Source of the DNA: Verrucomicrobia bacterium UBA1200
GTDB taxonomy: Bacteria > Verrucomicrobiota > Kiritimatiellia > RFP12 > UBA1067
Reading direction: 5' to 3'
Assembly: GCA_002309765.1 (NCBI GenBank)
Contig: DBXY01000019.1
Location: 1,201 to 65,200 of the forward strand
DNA: 64,000 nt
Both the position numbers and the translations under genes were made by a program. This document shows, one piece after another, positions 53,367 through 60,957 of the stretch. Position 1 is the stretch's first letter. Each line of letters starts with the position of its first letter. Below the pieces are notes generated by a model that worked only from the letters and a program-made list of their open reading frames with translations, was not told the origin of the DNA and did no database searches.

Positions 53367-53786
53367 TCAGTTTCCTCGGGCGATCACGTATGCCCAGTTC
53401 GCCAGAGTTATGAGTACCACGATGCACCAGAAAATCGGACTTTTTGATGCCGTGGCGATTAGCGTACGCATTCGCTGTTTTCCAAACACGATTCTAAACA
53501 GCAGCAACAGCGGCAACGCTAGGCATGCTAACGCCATTACCAGAGGCTGCAACTCGAATGCGCCGCGAATCTCCCCATGAAGCAGTAATGCGAACGCGCG
53601 GGTTGCGCCGCAGGTTGGGCATGGGACGCCCAACCATCTTTTCATGGGGCAAATCGTCAGTCCGAAACAATGTGCCAACGCGACGCAACCGGCAACGATA
53701 CCGCCCGCAAGGAAAACATACGCCGCATTCGCGGAGAAAATTCTGCGAAATGCGGCGCACGGTTTTGGTTTCATGCCATAAATCAC
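53367..53786 (-). CDS. DUF2752 membrane protein
   Basis: This 139-residue protein of unknown function has three hydrophobic segments and the DUF2752 signature CPMKRWLGVPCPTCGATRAFALLLHG. A GTG at 53786 overlaps the upstream stop (GTGA); an ATG at 53774 is the alternative start and would give 135 residues. It is coupled to the membrane protein gene upstream, a pairing that recurs for this family with other small membrane proteins. Confidence 0.82.
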   Translation of the reverse strand: MIYGMKPKPCAAFRRIFSANAAYVFLAGGIVAGCVALAHCFGLTICPMKRWLGVPCPTCGATRAFALLLHGEIRGAFELQPLVMALACLALPLLLLFRIVFGKQRMRTLIATASKSPIFWCIVVLITLANWAYVIARGN

Positions 53787-54442
53787 GAAACCGGCGTTTC
53801 GATTTCCGGGGTTACGGGCGAGTCGGGCGAAGCGTAGTCCGCATAGGCTTCCTCATACGCCGCCGCAATCATGCAGAAGGTGAAGGGTATTGTCACAATC
53901 GCTCCGATGAGACAGATTAACGTGCCGATCGAGCCTATCAGAGAAGCCACAAATGCCGCAAGAACGATAGACCAGAAACGCCCGTCGGTCAGCAGTTTCA
54001 ACGGGGTTAGGACCGCGTCCCCGACAGATGCGTCCTGGTCGGCAATCAACAACATTGCCCAGGAAGTGACCGCCGGAGCAACGGCATGTCCTACCACTAA
54101 ACCGGCAATCGCCCCTATGACGGGAACAATCGCCAGAATAGTGCATATTATGAAAAGAATTATGGCAATCAATATGAAGGCTGCCAAAGAGGGCAAAAAC
54201 TTTTTGAAGCCTTTGAACACGTCCCCGATCTCCAATGTCGCATTATTATTGCGCATGACGGTCAGGATCATCGCAAACAGTCCGCAAATCAGAGGCGGAA
54301 AGCAAATAAAGAAAGAAAAGCTACCGATTACGGTCGCCAGGAGGCTTGCCACCAGAATCGGCAGAAAGTTCTTTTTGTAGATATCAAATCCCCGGTTGAA
54401 GGTCGTACTAATTTGTACACCGCGCTTTAATTCCTTAACCAT
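53783..54442 (-). CDS. Integral membrane protein of unknown function
   Basis: The 219-residue product has about five or six hydrophobic helices: ILVASLLATVIGSFSFFICFPPLICGLFAMIL, SLAAFILIAIILFIICTILAIVPVIGAIAGLVV, and two near the C-terminus. The N-terminal pattern RGVQISTTFNRGFDIYKKNFLPILVASLL resembles the DUF975/glycerophosphodiester-phosphodiesterase membrane-domain group of bacterial proteins. The C-terminus is short, acidic and soluble. GGAAAGGA precedes the ATG. Function cannot be assigned. Confidence 0.75.
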   Translation of the reverse strand: MVKELKRGVQISTTFNRGFDIYKKNFLPILVASLLATVIGSFSFFICFPPLICGLFAMILTVMRNNNATLEIGDVFKGFKKFLPSLAAFILIAIILFIICTILAIVPVIGAIAGLVVGHAVAPAVTSWAMLLIADQDASVGDAVLTPLKLLTDGRFWSIVLAAFVASLIGSIGTLICLIGAIVTIPFTFCMIAAAYEEAYADYASPDSPVTPEIETPVS

Positions 54443-54613
54443 CTTTATCCTTTCCCGCCATTGTCAAATGGCGATTATCGCCAAGGGGTTTCCAAAACGG
54501 AAACGCCCCCTAATTACAATGCCATAAGATATCGCAATTGACTTTGCCAGTCAAGCGATTTTGTTCGAAGAAAAAGCGTTGCCGCCAGACTTTTGCATTT
54601 GACCGCTTTTCAC

Positions 54614-54642
54614 TTGAAAATCCGTCCGTCCGATAGTAAAAT
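54614..54642 (+). promoter_or_regulatory. Sigma-70-type promoter of the aminotransferase-ispG operon
   Basis: TTGAAA (54614-54619) and TAAAAT (54637-54642) have 17-base spacing. About 60 bases separate the -10 from the first ATG. Confidence 0.68.
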
Positions 54643-54703
54643 AATCGCTAGTTTATTTCACGTCCCAGCGTTTTTGGGGGGCAGTTGATTTTGAGGTTTT
54701 TTT

Positions 54704-56002
54704 ATGTCTGCTAGCATTAATCCGTTGGCGCAAGAGTTGAACGGGGTTTTGGCGGCCGATTCCAGTCCGTTGCTGGATTTTTTGTCTGACCGCGGCCGCC
54801 GTGCTTTTTTCCCTTCTAGAGGCATTTTGGGGCAAAGTGCCGCCGCCAAGGGAAAGTCGATTAACGCCACCATCGGTACCGCGTTGGAGGAGGACGGTTC
54901 GCCGCTCTGTTTGGAGTGCGTGGAGGACATGACCGTTCTGCCGCCGCAATCGTTTCTATACGCGCCCAGTTACGGGTTGCCCGACCTCCGTAAACAGTGG
55001 CGCGAAACGATGATCGGGAAAAACCCATCACTTGCCGGCCAGCCGTTCAGCCTGCCGGTGGTTACCCACGCCCTTACCCACGGGTTGTATGTGACCGGAC
55101 AGCTGTTTGTAGCCACCGGAGACCGGATTATTCTGCCCGACCTTTACTGGGATAACTATGAGCTTTTGTTCAACGAGGCTTGCGGCGCGGAGTTCGACAC
55201 TTTCCCGATGTTTGCCGGCGGCCGTTTCAATGTCGGCGCCCTTGCCGAAAAACTTTCCGCGCCGGGCGAAAAAAAGATTGTGCTGCTGAACTTCCCGAAC
55301 AACCCCACCGGCTACACCGCCACCGAGGCGGATGCGGAGGGGATTGTCGCCGCGCTTCAGTCCGCCGCTGAAGCCGGCAAACGGGTGCTGGCGCTGCTGG
55401 ACGACGCTTATTTCGGTTTGGTTTACGAGGATGGAGTGTGCCGAGAATCGCTTTTCACCCGTTTGGCCAACCTCCACCGGAATCTGCTGGCCGTGAAGCT
55501 CGACGGCGCCACTAAGGAAGATTACGTCTGGGGCCTTCGCGTCGGGTTCATTACCTTCGGTAGCCTCGGCGCGACACCGGAACAATTTAAGGCCCTTGAA
55601 TCCAAAGCCGCCGGCATCGTGCGCGGCACGGTGTCCAGTTGCAGCAATATCGGGCAGCGGATACTGCTGGAGGCGTACCGGAATCCCGGTTACGCGGCGC
55701 AAAAACAGCAAAAGTTCGATATCCTCTGCCGCCGTTACCGCCATATCCGCGAGATTTTGGCGGCGCACCCCGAATACGCGGAGTCGTTCGAGGTCATGCC
55801 CTGCAACTCCGGCTACTTCCTTTGTGTCCGCCCCAACGGCGCCGTTCCCGAAGCGGTGCGGCTCACCCTGTTGGACAAATACCAGACCGGCGTGATTGTG
55901 TTGTCCGGTTTGATCCGGATCGCCTTTTCTTCGGTGCCGACCGACCGGTTGGCGCAGCTTTTCGCAAACATCGATTCCGCAATCCGCGATTTAAAGGCTT
56001 AA
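54704..56002 (+). CDS. Class I/II PLP-dependent aminotransferase
   Basis: This 432-residue fold-type I aminotransferase shows an N-terminal block INATIGTALEEDGSPLCLECV, SYGLPDLRKQWRE, LNFPNNPTGYTATEADAEGIV (substrate and cofactor-phosphate region), LLDDAYFGLVYEDG with the PLP-binding Asp and Tyr, and VKLDGATKEDYVWGLRVGFITFG, where the Lys in GATKED is the Schiff-base residue and Arg anchors the phosphate. It resembles aromatic/aspartate-type enzymes but substrate is not fixed by sequence. ispG begins 5 bases after its stop, so they share a transcript. Confidence 0.88.
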   Translation: MSASINPLAQELNGVLAADSSPLLDFLSDRGRRAFFPSRGILGQSAAAKGKSINATIGTALEEDGSPLCLECVEDMTVLPPQSFLYAPSYGLPDLRKQWRETMIGKNPSLAGQPFSLPVVTHALTHGLYVTGQLFVATGDRIILPDLYWDNYELLFNEACGAEFDTFPMFAGGRFNVGALAEKLSAPGEKKIVLLNFPNNPTGYTATEADAEGIVAALQSAAEAGKRVLALLDDAYFGLVYEDGVCRESLFTRLANLHRNLLAVKLDGATKEDYVWGLRVGFITFGSLGATPEQFKALESKAAGIVRGTVSSCSNIGQRILLEAYRNPGYAAQKQQKFDILCRRYRHIREILAAHPEYAESFEVMPCNSGYFLCVRPNGAVPEAVRLTLLDKYQTGVIVLSGLIRIAFSSVPTDRLAQLFANIDSAIRDLKA

Positions 56003-56007
56003 CCCGT

Positions 56008-57081
56008 ATGCGCAGACACACCCGGCAAATCCAGGTGGGATCCCTTAAAATCGGAGGCGACGCCCCGGTTAGCGTCCAGACCATGGCCAATGCCGATCCG
56101 CATGATGCCGCCGCGTTGCTCGGGCAGATTCGCGAGGCCGCGGATCTGGGGTGCGATCTGGTGCGGTTGACCGTGCCTGACCGCGAGGCGGCGGACACCT
56201 TTGCCGAGGTGCGCCGCCAGTCTCCCCTGCCGCTGGTGGCGGATATCCATTTCGACTACCGGCTGGCGTTGGCGGCGATTGCCGCCGGGGCGGACGGGTT
56301 GCGCATCAACCCCGGGAACATCGGCGGTCCGGATCGGGTGCGGGCGGTGGTGGCAGCCGCCCGCGAACGCCGGGTGCCGATTCGCATCGGGGTGAACGGC
56401 GGTTCGCTGGAGCGAGACCTTTTGGAAAAGTACGGTTCCGCCACCGCCGAGGCGCTGGTGGAGAGCGCGTTGCGTCATGTGGCGCTACTGGAGGCGGAAG
56501 ATTACCGGGAGATAAAAATTTCGGTCAAGGCGTCAGACGTGCCGCGAACCATTGCCGCCTACCGGATGCTTTCCGTGAAAACCGACTATCCGCTGCATCT
56601 CGGCGTGACCGAGGCGGGTACGTTTATTCCTGGTACGGTGCGTTCATGCGTGGCGTTGGGGACCCTGCTGCTTGAAGGCATTGGCGACACCATCCGCGTT
56701 TCGCTTACCGACCGCCCTGCGCAGGAGGTGCGCGTGGGGGTGGAGCTGTTGCGCTGCCTAGGCCTGCGCGCTCCGGGCGCGTCGGTGACCTCCTGTCCGA
56801 CCTGCGGGCGGACCCGCGTTGATGTGGTGGGCATGGCCAATGCCGTGGAAGCCCGGCTGGAGCGGTTCTACCGTATCCACCCCAATGCCCCGCGTCCGCA
56901 CGTGGCGGTGATGGGTTGCGTGGTCAACGGCCCCGGTGAGGCGCGCAACGCGGACATCGCAGTGGCGGGCGGAGACGGATTCTTCGCGCTTTACCTGAAC
57001 GGGGTGTTCCAGTGCCGGATTCCGGAAGCTGAGACTTTGGATGAAATCGAGCGCCAGGTTGAAAATTGGCGTAAACCTTAA
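56008..57081 (+). CDS. ispG: 4-hydroxy-3-methylbut-2-en-1-yl diphosphate synthase IspG (GcpE)
   Basis: IspG carries out the sixth (penultimate) step of the MEP isoprenoid pathway with a [4Fe-4S] cluster. The 357-residue protein begins at ATG 56008. Motifs: GGDAPVSVQTMANADPHD, LVADIHFDYRLALAAIAAGADGLRINPGNIG, IRIGVNGGSLE, HLGVTEAGT, SCPTCGRTRVD and VMGCVVNGPGEARNADI, with three cluster cysteines visible. A much longer in-frame upstream extension covers the aminotransferase gene in another frame and is rejected. Confidence 0.96.
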   Translation: MRRHTRQIQVGSLKIGGDAPVSVQTMANADPHDAAALLGQIREAADLGCDLVRLTVPDREAADTFAEVRRQSPLPLVADIHFDYRLALAAIAAGADGLRINPGNIGGPDRVRAVVAAARERRVPIRIGVNGGSLERDLLEKYGSATAEALVESALRHVALLEAEDYREIKISVKASDVPRTIAAYRMLSVKTDYPLHLGVTEAGTFIPGTVRSCVALGTLLLEGIGDTIRVSLTDRPAQEVRVGVELLRCLGLRAPGASVTSCPTCGRTRVDVVGMANAVEARLERFYRIHPNAPRPHVAVMGCVVNGPGEARNADIAVAGGDGFFALYLNGVFQCRIPEAETLDEIERQVENWRKP

Positions 57082-57096
57082 ACGGAGGCTAATACC

Positions 57097-58497
57097 ATGT
57101 TGAACGTCACATTTCTCGGAGCGGCGCAAACCACCACCGGTTCCATGCATTTGGTTGAGGCCAATGGGTTGCGGATTCTGTTGGACTGCGGAATCTACCA
57201 GGGGCACCGAAAGGAGGCTTTCGAGCGCAACCGCAAAATGCCCGTTGATCCTAAGACCATCGATGCGGTGATTCTTTCCCACGCGCATATCGACCACAGT
57301 GGGAATCTGCCCACTCTTGCCCGGCACGGGTTCCGGGGCAAAATTTATTGTACCCCCGCCACTCGCGACTTGTGCGATGTCATGCTCCGCGACTCGGCTT
57401 TTCTGCAACAGCGGGATTTGGAGGTGGTGAACAAAAAACGTGCCAAGCAGGGCAAGAATTTGTTCGAGCCGCTGTATGAAATCCGCGATGTTGACGCCAT
57501 CATGCGCCATTTTGAGCCAGAACCGCTAAAACGCGGGGTGGATCTTGGCAACGGCGTTACGATGCTCATGCACAATGCCGGGCACATTTTGGGGTCGGCG
57601 CAGATTCAGCTGGATGTCAAAAGCCGCGACACCGGCACCCACCGCCGTCTGTTGTTTAGCGGCGACCTCGGACAGCCGAACCAGCCGATCATCCGCGATT
57701 ACGACCTGCCGCAGGGCGCGGACGCCATTATCATCGAGAGCACCTATGCCGACCGCTACCACCCTTCGGCGGAGGACGTGCAGGGGCGGATCAAGGCGTT
57801 CATCGAGGACATCATCCAGCTCAAGTCCAAATTGATCATCCCCGCCTTCAGCGTCGGCCGTACCCAGCAACTGCTTTATTTCCTGAACCGGTTGCAGGAT
57901 GCCGGACGGTTGCCGCAGGTGCCGATTTACGTTGACAGCCCGCTTTCCACCAAAGCCACCCAAATTTACGCCAGCCACCGCGAGTGCTACGACCAGGATG
58001 CGTCAGAGATTTTGCGCCAGGGTATCGACCCCTTGAAATGCCCGGGATTGCAGTTCGTCGAGTCTCCTGAACAGTCGATGGCGCTTGATCGCGCCAAAGG
58101 CCCGATGGTGATTATCGCCGCTTCCGGGATGTGCGAAGGCGGCCGGGTATTGCATCATTTGCAGAGTACTATCGGCGATCCGCGCAATATCATCCTGTTC
58201 GTCGGTTTTCAGGCTGAAAGCACCTTGGGTCGGCGGATTGTGGAACACGCGGAAGAGGTTAAGATTTTGGGCGATACTTACCCGGTCGGGGCGCGCGTGC
58301 ACACCATCAACGCCCTTTCCGCGCATGCAGACCGTGGGGCATTGTCCCGTTGGCTTGACGGGGTTAAGGAAAACGCCAAGCAATTGTTCGCGGTTCACGG
58401 CGAACCGGACAAGGTCGATGCGATGGTGCAGTTGGCCAAAGACCGCCGTCTACCCAAAGCAATCGACCCCGTACCGGGCCAGAAATTTGAAATCTGA
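57097..58497 (+). CDS. Metallo-beta-lactamase/beta-CASP RNA-processing nuclease
   Basis: This 466-residue cytoplasmic enzyme belongs to the CPSF73/YSH1-like metallo-RNase group. Zinc-binding motifs are SHAHIDHSGNLP (~64-75), an HNAGHILGSAQI His and LLFSGDLGQPNQPI; the beta-CASP part has IESTYADRYHPS, PAFSVGRTQQLLYFLNRL, ASGMCEGGRVLHHL and SAHADRGALSRWL. The start follows GGAGG. The stop codon TGA lies within the left copy of the 12-bp direct repeat that bounds the helicase insertion, so the gene is intact but its natural neighbour to the right (clpB) has been moved away. Confidence 0.93.
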   Translation: MLNVTFLGAAQTTTGSMHLVEANGLRILLDCGIYQGHRKEAFERNRKMPVDPKTIDAVILSHAHIDHSGNLPTLARHGFRGKIYCTPATRDLCDVMLRDSAFLQQRDLEVVNKKRAKQGKNLFEPLYEIRDVDAIMRHFEPEPLKRGVDLGNGVTMLMHNAGHILGSAQIQLDVKSRDTGTHRRLLFSGDLGQPNQPIIRDYDLPQGADAIIIESTYADRYHPSAEDVQGRIKAFIEDIIQLKSKLIIPAFSVGRTQQLLYFLNRLQDAGRLPQVPIYVDSPLSTKATQIYASHRECYDQDASEILRQGIDPLKCPGLQFVESPEQSMALDRAKGPMVIIAASGMCEGGRVLHHLQSTIGDPRNIILFVGFQAESTLGRRIVEHAEEVKILGDTYPVGARVHTINALSAHADRGALSRWLDGVKENAKQLFAVHGEPDKVDAMVQLAKDRRLPKAIDPVPGQKFEI

Positions 58498-58500
58498 CCG
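58489..58500 (+). repeat. Left copy of 12-bp direct repeat bounding the helicase-HNH insertion
   Basis: GAAATCTGACCG, identical to 60946-60957. It contains the stop codon of the beta-CASP nuclease gene. It marks the left edge of the AT-rich segment. Confidence 0.85.
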
Positions 58501-58616
58501 GCGGATGCATTACAGCCATGTTTCATTTTCTAAAGAATACTCGTTAATTTTGTCAAGTTCTTTGGTTCTGCTAGCAACAAGTTTTTCGGCACCAAGCCGT
58601 ACTTATAGGAGCTGCA

Positions 58617-60881
58617 ATGTCAAATGATAATGATGGTATAACTAAGGTTCAGGTGAAAGCGAGTGGTGTGGTTTATGCTAAATCTGGTACGAACACCAGA
58701 CTTCCTTACCCGCATCAGTTGGACGCGATGGAAAACCTAGACAAGATTGATGATAAATTCCCTTCATACAGTACTCTAGTTGTGTTGCCAACAGGTGGTG
58801 GTAAAACATATACTGCAACAATTTGGCTCTTGAAACGTGCCATCAACCGTGGCAAAAAGATATTGTGGATTGCCCATCGAAAGGAACTGCTTGATCAGGC
58901 AGCAGAGACATTCCAAGCGCACGCCTATGCGGATTATCTGACCAAGGTAGCCTCATTTCGTTACCGGATAGTTTCTGGCGACCGAGAACATGATCGTACT
59001 AGAACAATTTGTAAAACCGACAACGTGTTGTTTGCCAGCAAAGACAGTATAGGGAAGAACCTTGATGCTCTTAAGAAGTGGTTTGGTTCCGAAGAGGAAT
59101 TGTATCTTGTGATAGACGAGGCGCATCACGCCACGGCGAAGACCTACAGGACAATAATTGATCTTGTAAAGAAACGTATTAAAAGATCCAAAATTATCGG
59201 ACTTACTGCAACGCCATTTCGGACCGCAGAGAGCGAGCAAGGCTTGCTATCCAAAATTTTTACAGATGGCGTTTGTGATAATAAACCCGTTGCGGGACAT
59301 TGTGGTATGGCTTACAAAATCGGGCTCAAAGAATTGATCGGGCAAGGTATCCTTTCCACGCCTGACTTTGAGAGTTGTAACACTAACGCAGAATTCGGCG
59401 TACTTGGAGGCGCAGAACTTGATCGAATTCAACGTTTTGATATATTACCGGAGAATATTGCCAAAGAACTATCTGACAACAAAGAACGAAATCGGTTGAT
59501 AGTCGATACCTACACCAAAAATGTGAAGAAATACGGACAAACAATCGTTTTTGCCCTCAATGTCAATCATGCTATAGCGCTGTCTAGTCTTTTTTGCAAA
59601 GCCGGTGTTAAAGCAAAATTTGTTGTGTCCGATATACGCGATATGACCTCTGGGGTAAAAATCAGTAGCGAGGAGAATCAACGTAATTTAGATAGTTATC
59701 GCAACGGAAAAACGCAAGTATTGGTAAACGTTAACAAGTTAACCGAAGGTCTAGATTTACCGAAAACACAAACAGTGTTCTTGGCGCGTCCAACCGTTTC
59801 CACCATCCTTATGACCCAAATGATTGGCCGAGCACTGCGTGGTGAAAGAGCTGGTGGAACCTCGAAAGCACACATTGTTTCATTCATCGATAACTGGAAG
59901 AGCCGCATTGCATGGGTAAGCCCAGAAAGTCTAAACATCGACAACAACGAATTCTCAGAGGATAGATATGATCGACAAAAACGGATTTTGCGCCTAATAT
60001 CAATTGCGAAAATTGAAGAATTCGCAGCAATGCTTGACAGCACAGTTGACACTTCCGCTTTGGAGCGAATCCCATTCGAGAAACGTTATCCGATTGGGAT
60101 GTACAAATTTTCCTATCTTGATGTTGACGGTATGGAACGCGGTTGTTGCGTTTTGGTATATGACAGTACTGAAAAAGCATACAAACGATTTATGAAATCA
60201 TTACCAGAACTTTTTAAAGAATTTCGCGTTTCAAGCGAATATTTGCCCGATGAAAAACTCAAGTTAATGGTACGGCAAGTGCGCGACACTTTCTTCATTG
60301 GCGAGATGATTCCCCCGTATGACGAACGCGATGTTGAGGATCTGTTAAAGTATTATGCCCAAAATGAAGCAACGCCGATTATGACTAAAATTGATTTGAA
60401 GATTGATATCAGTAGTATTGCAAAACATATAGTTGATGAGGATATGGGCCCCAAGAAGAAACACGAATACGTTAATTCGTTGTGGGAATCCAAAGATGGA
60501 AATTTGCGTGATTTCTTTGGGCGGAAGCAAGTATTCGAAAACCAGTTAGATATAGAAATCAAGCGGTTGATAGATCCGGCAGTTTTCAAATCCGAATCTA
60601 ATGTGAAATATGATTATCGCGAATTGAAAGATATGACACTACATGAAATTGGAAAATATAATCCTAGACGTGAACAACAACTGCGCGACAAAGCCTTTAG
60701 TGCTGCACGTCTTGGCGACGGTACTTATGTCTGCGCAAAGTGTAGAAAGCAATTTAAAAGTCGGATCAATCTGCAAGTTGACCATATTATACCATTAAAT
60801 AAAGGCGGACAATCGGTTCCTGAAAATTTGCAAGTCTTATGCCGTCGGTGTAACGGCAAAAAAGGCGACCGAATTCTCTAA
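58617..60881 (+). CDS. SF2 helicase fused to an HNH nuclease domain; candidate defence protein
   Basis: The 754-residue product has a ResIII-type SF2 helicase core: PTGGGKT (Walker A, ~58-64), IDEAHH (Walker B, ~166-171), GLTATPFR (motif III, ~195), VNVNKLTEGLDLPKT (motif V) and MIGRALRG (motif VI, ~405). A ~270-residue middle region is unassigned. The C-terminus is an HNH nuclease with zinc cysteines C706, C709, C742 and C745 and the DH pair at 722-723. AGGAG precedes the ATG by 6 bases. The gene is strikingly AT-rich beside GC-rich housekeeping genes, stands alone, and is enclosed by 12-bp direct repeats. Domain pairing and context suggest invading-DNA restriction; no phage or toxin assay is implied. 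Confidence 0.93.
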   Translation: MSNDNDGITKVQVKASGVVYAKSGTNTRLPYPHQLDAMENLDKIDDKFPSYSTLVVLPTGGGKTYTATIWLLKRAINRGKKILWIAHRKELLDQAAETFQAHAYADYLTKVASFRYRIVSGDREHDRTRTICKTDNVLFASKDSIGKNLDALKKWFGSEEELYLVIDEAHHATAKTYRTIIDLVKKRIKRSKIIGLTATPFRTAESEQGLLSKIFTDGVCDNKPVAGHCGMAYKIGLKELIGQGILSTPDFESCNTNAEFGVLGGAELDRIQRFDILPENIAKELSDNKERNRLIVDTYTKNVKKYGQTIVFALNVNHAIALSSLFCKAGVKAKFVVSDIRDMTSGVKISSEENQRNLDSYRNGKTQVLVNVNKLTEGLDLPKTQTVFLARPTVSTILMTQMIGRALRGERAGGTSKAHIVSFIDNWKSRIAWVSPESLNIDNNEFSEDRYDRQKRILRLISIAKIEEFAAMLDSTVDTSALERIPFEKRYPIGMYKFSYLDVDGMERGCCVLVYDSTEKAYKRFMKSLPELFKEFRVSSEYLPDEKLKLMVRQVRDTFFIGEMIPPYDERDVEDLLKYYAQNEATPIMTKIDLKIDISSIAKHIVDEDMGPKKKHEYVNSLWESKDGNLRDFFGRKQVFENQLDIEIKRLIDPAVFKSESNVKYDYRELKDMTLHEIGKYNPRREQQLRDKAFSAARLGDGTYVCAKCRKQFKSRINLQVDHIIPLNKGGQSVPENLQVLCRRCNGKKGDRIL

Positions 60882-60907
60882 GCTAATGTATTTCCTTAAT
60901 AATACAA

Positions 60908-60938
60908 TGCCCCGACCTAGTTTAGTTAGGTCGGGGCA
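60908..60938. terminator. Perfect 12-bp hairpin at the end of the helicase-HNH insertion
   Basis: TGCCCCGACCTA (60908-60919) pairs perfectly with TAGGTCGGGGCA (60927-60938) around a 7-base loop. It lies 26 bases after the helicase stop and just inside the right direct repeat. It could stop transcription toward clpB, though T residues are sparse. Confidence 0.65.
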
Positions 60939-60945
60939 GAGTTTG

Positions 60946-60957
60946 GAAATCTGACCG
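60946..60957 (+). repeat. Right copy of 12-bp direct repeat bounding the helicase-HNH insertion
   Basis: GAAATCTGACCG, identical to 58489-58500. It abuts the clpB stop codon (TTA at 60958-60960 on the forward strand). Joining the two copies would leave the nuclease and clpB stops separated by only three bases. Confidence 0.85.

Noticed and set aside
55639..56007. Upstream extension of ispG
   Set aside because: It overlaps the aminotransferase C-terminus in another frame; the family N-terminus begins at ATG 56008.
58617..60881. HNH domain as evidence of a homing endonuclease, intron or intein
   Set aside because: The HNH is the C-terminus of one continuous helicase gene placed between genes, with no intron or intein boundaries and no interrupted host gene.
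60908..60938. Hairpin as part of a transposon terminal inverted repeat
   Set aside because: No matching inverted copy exists at the left edge of the insertion; both arms lie together within 31 bases.
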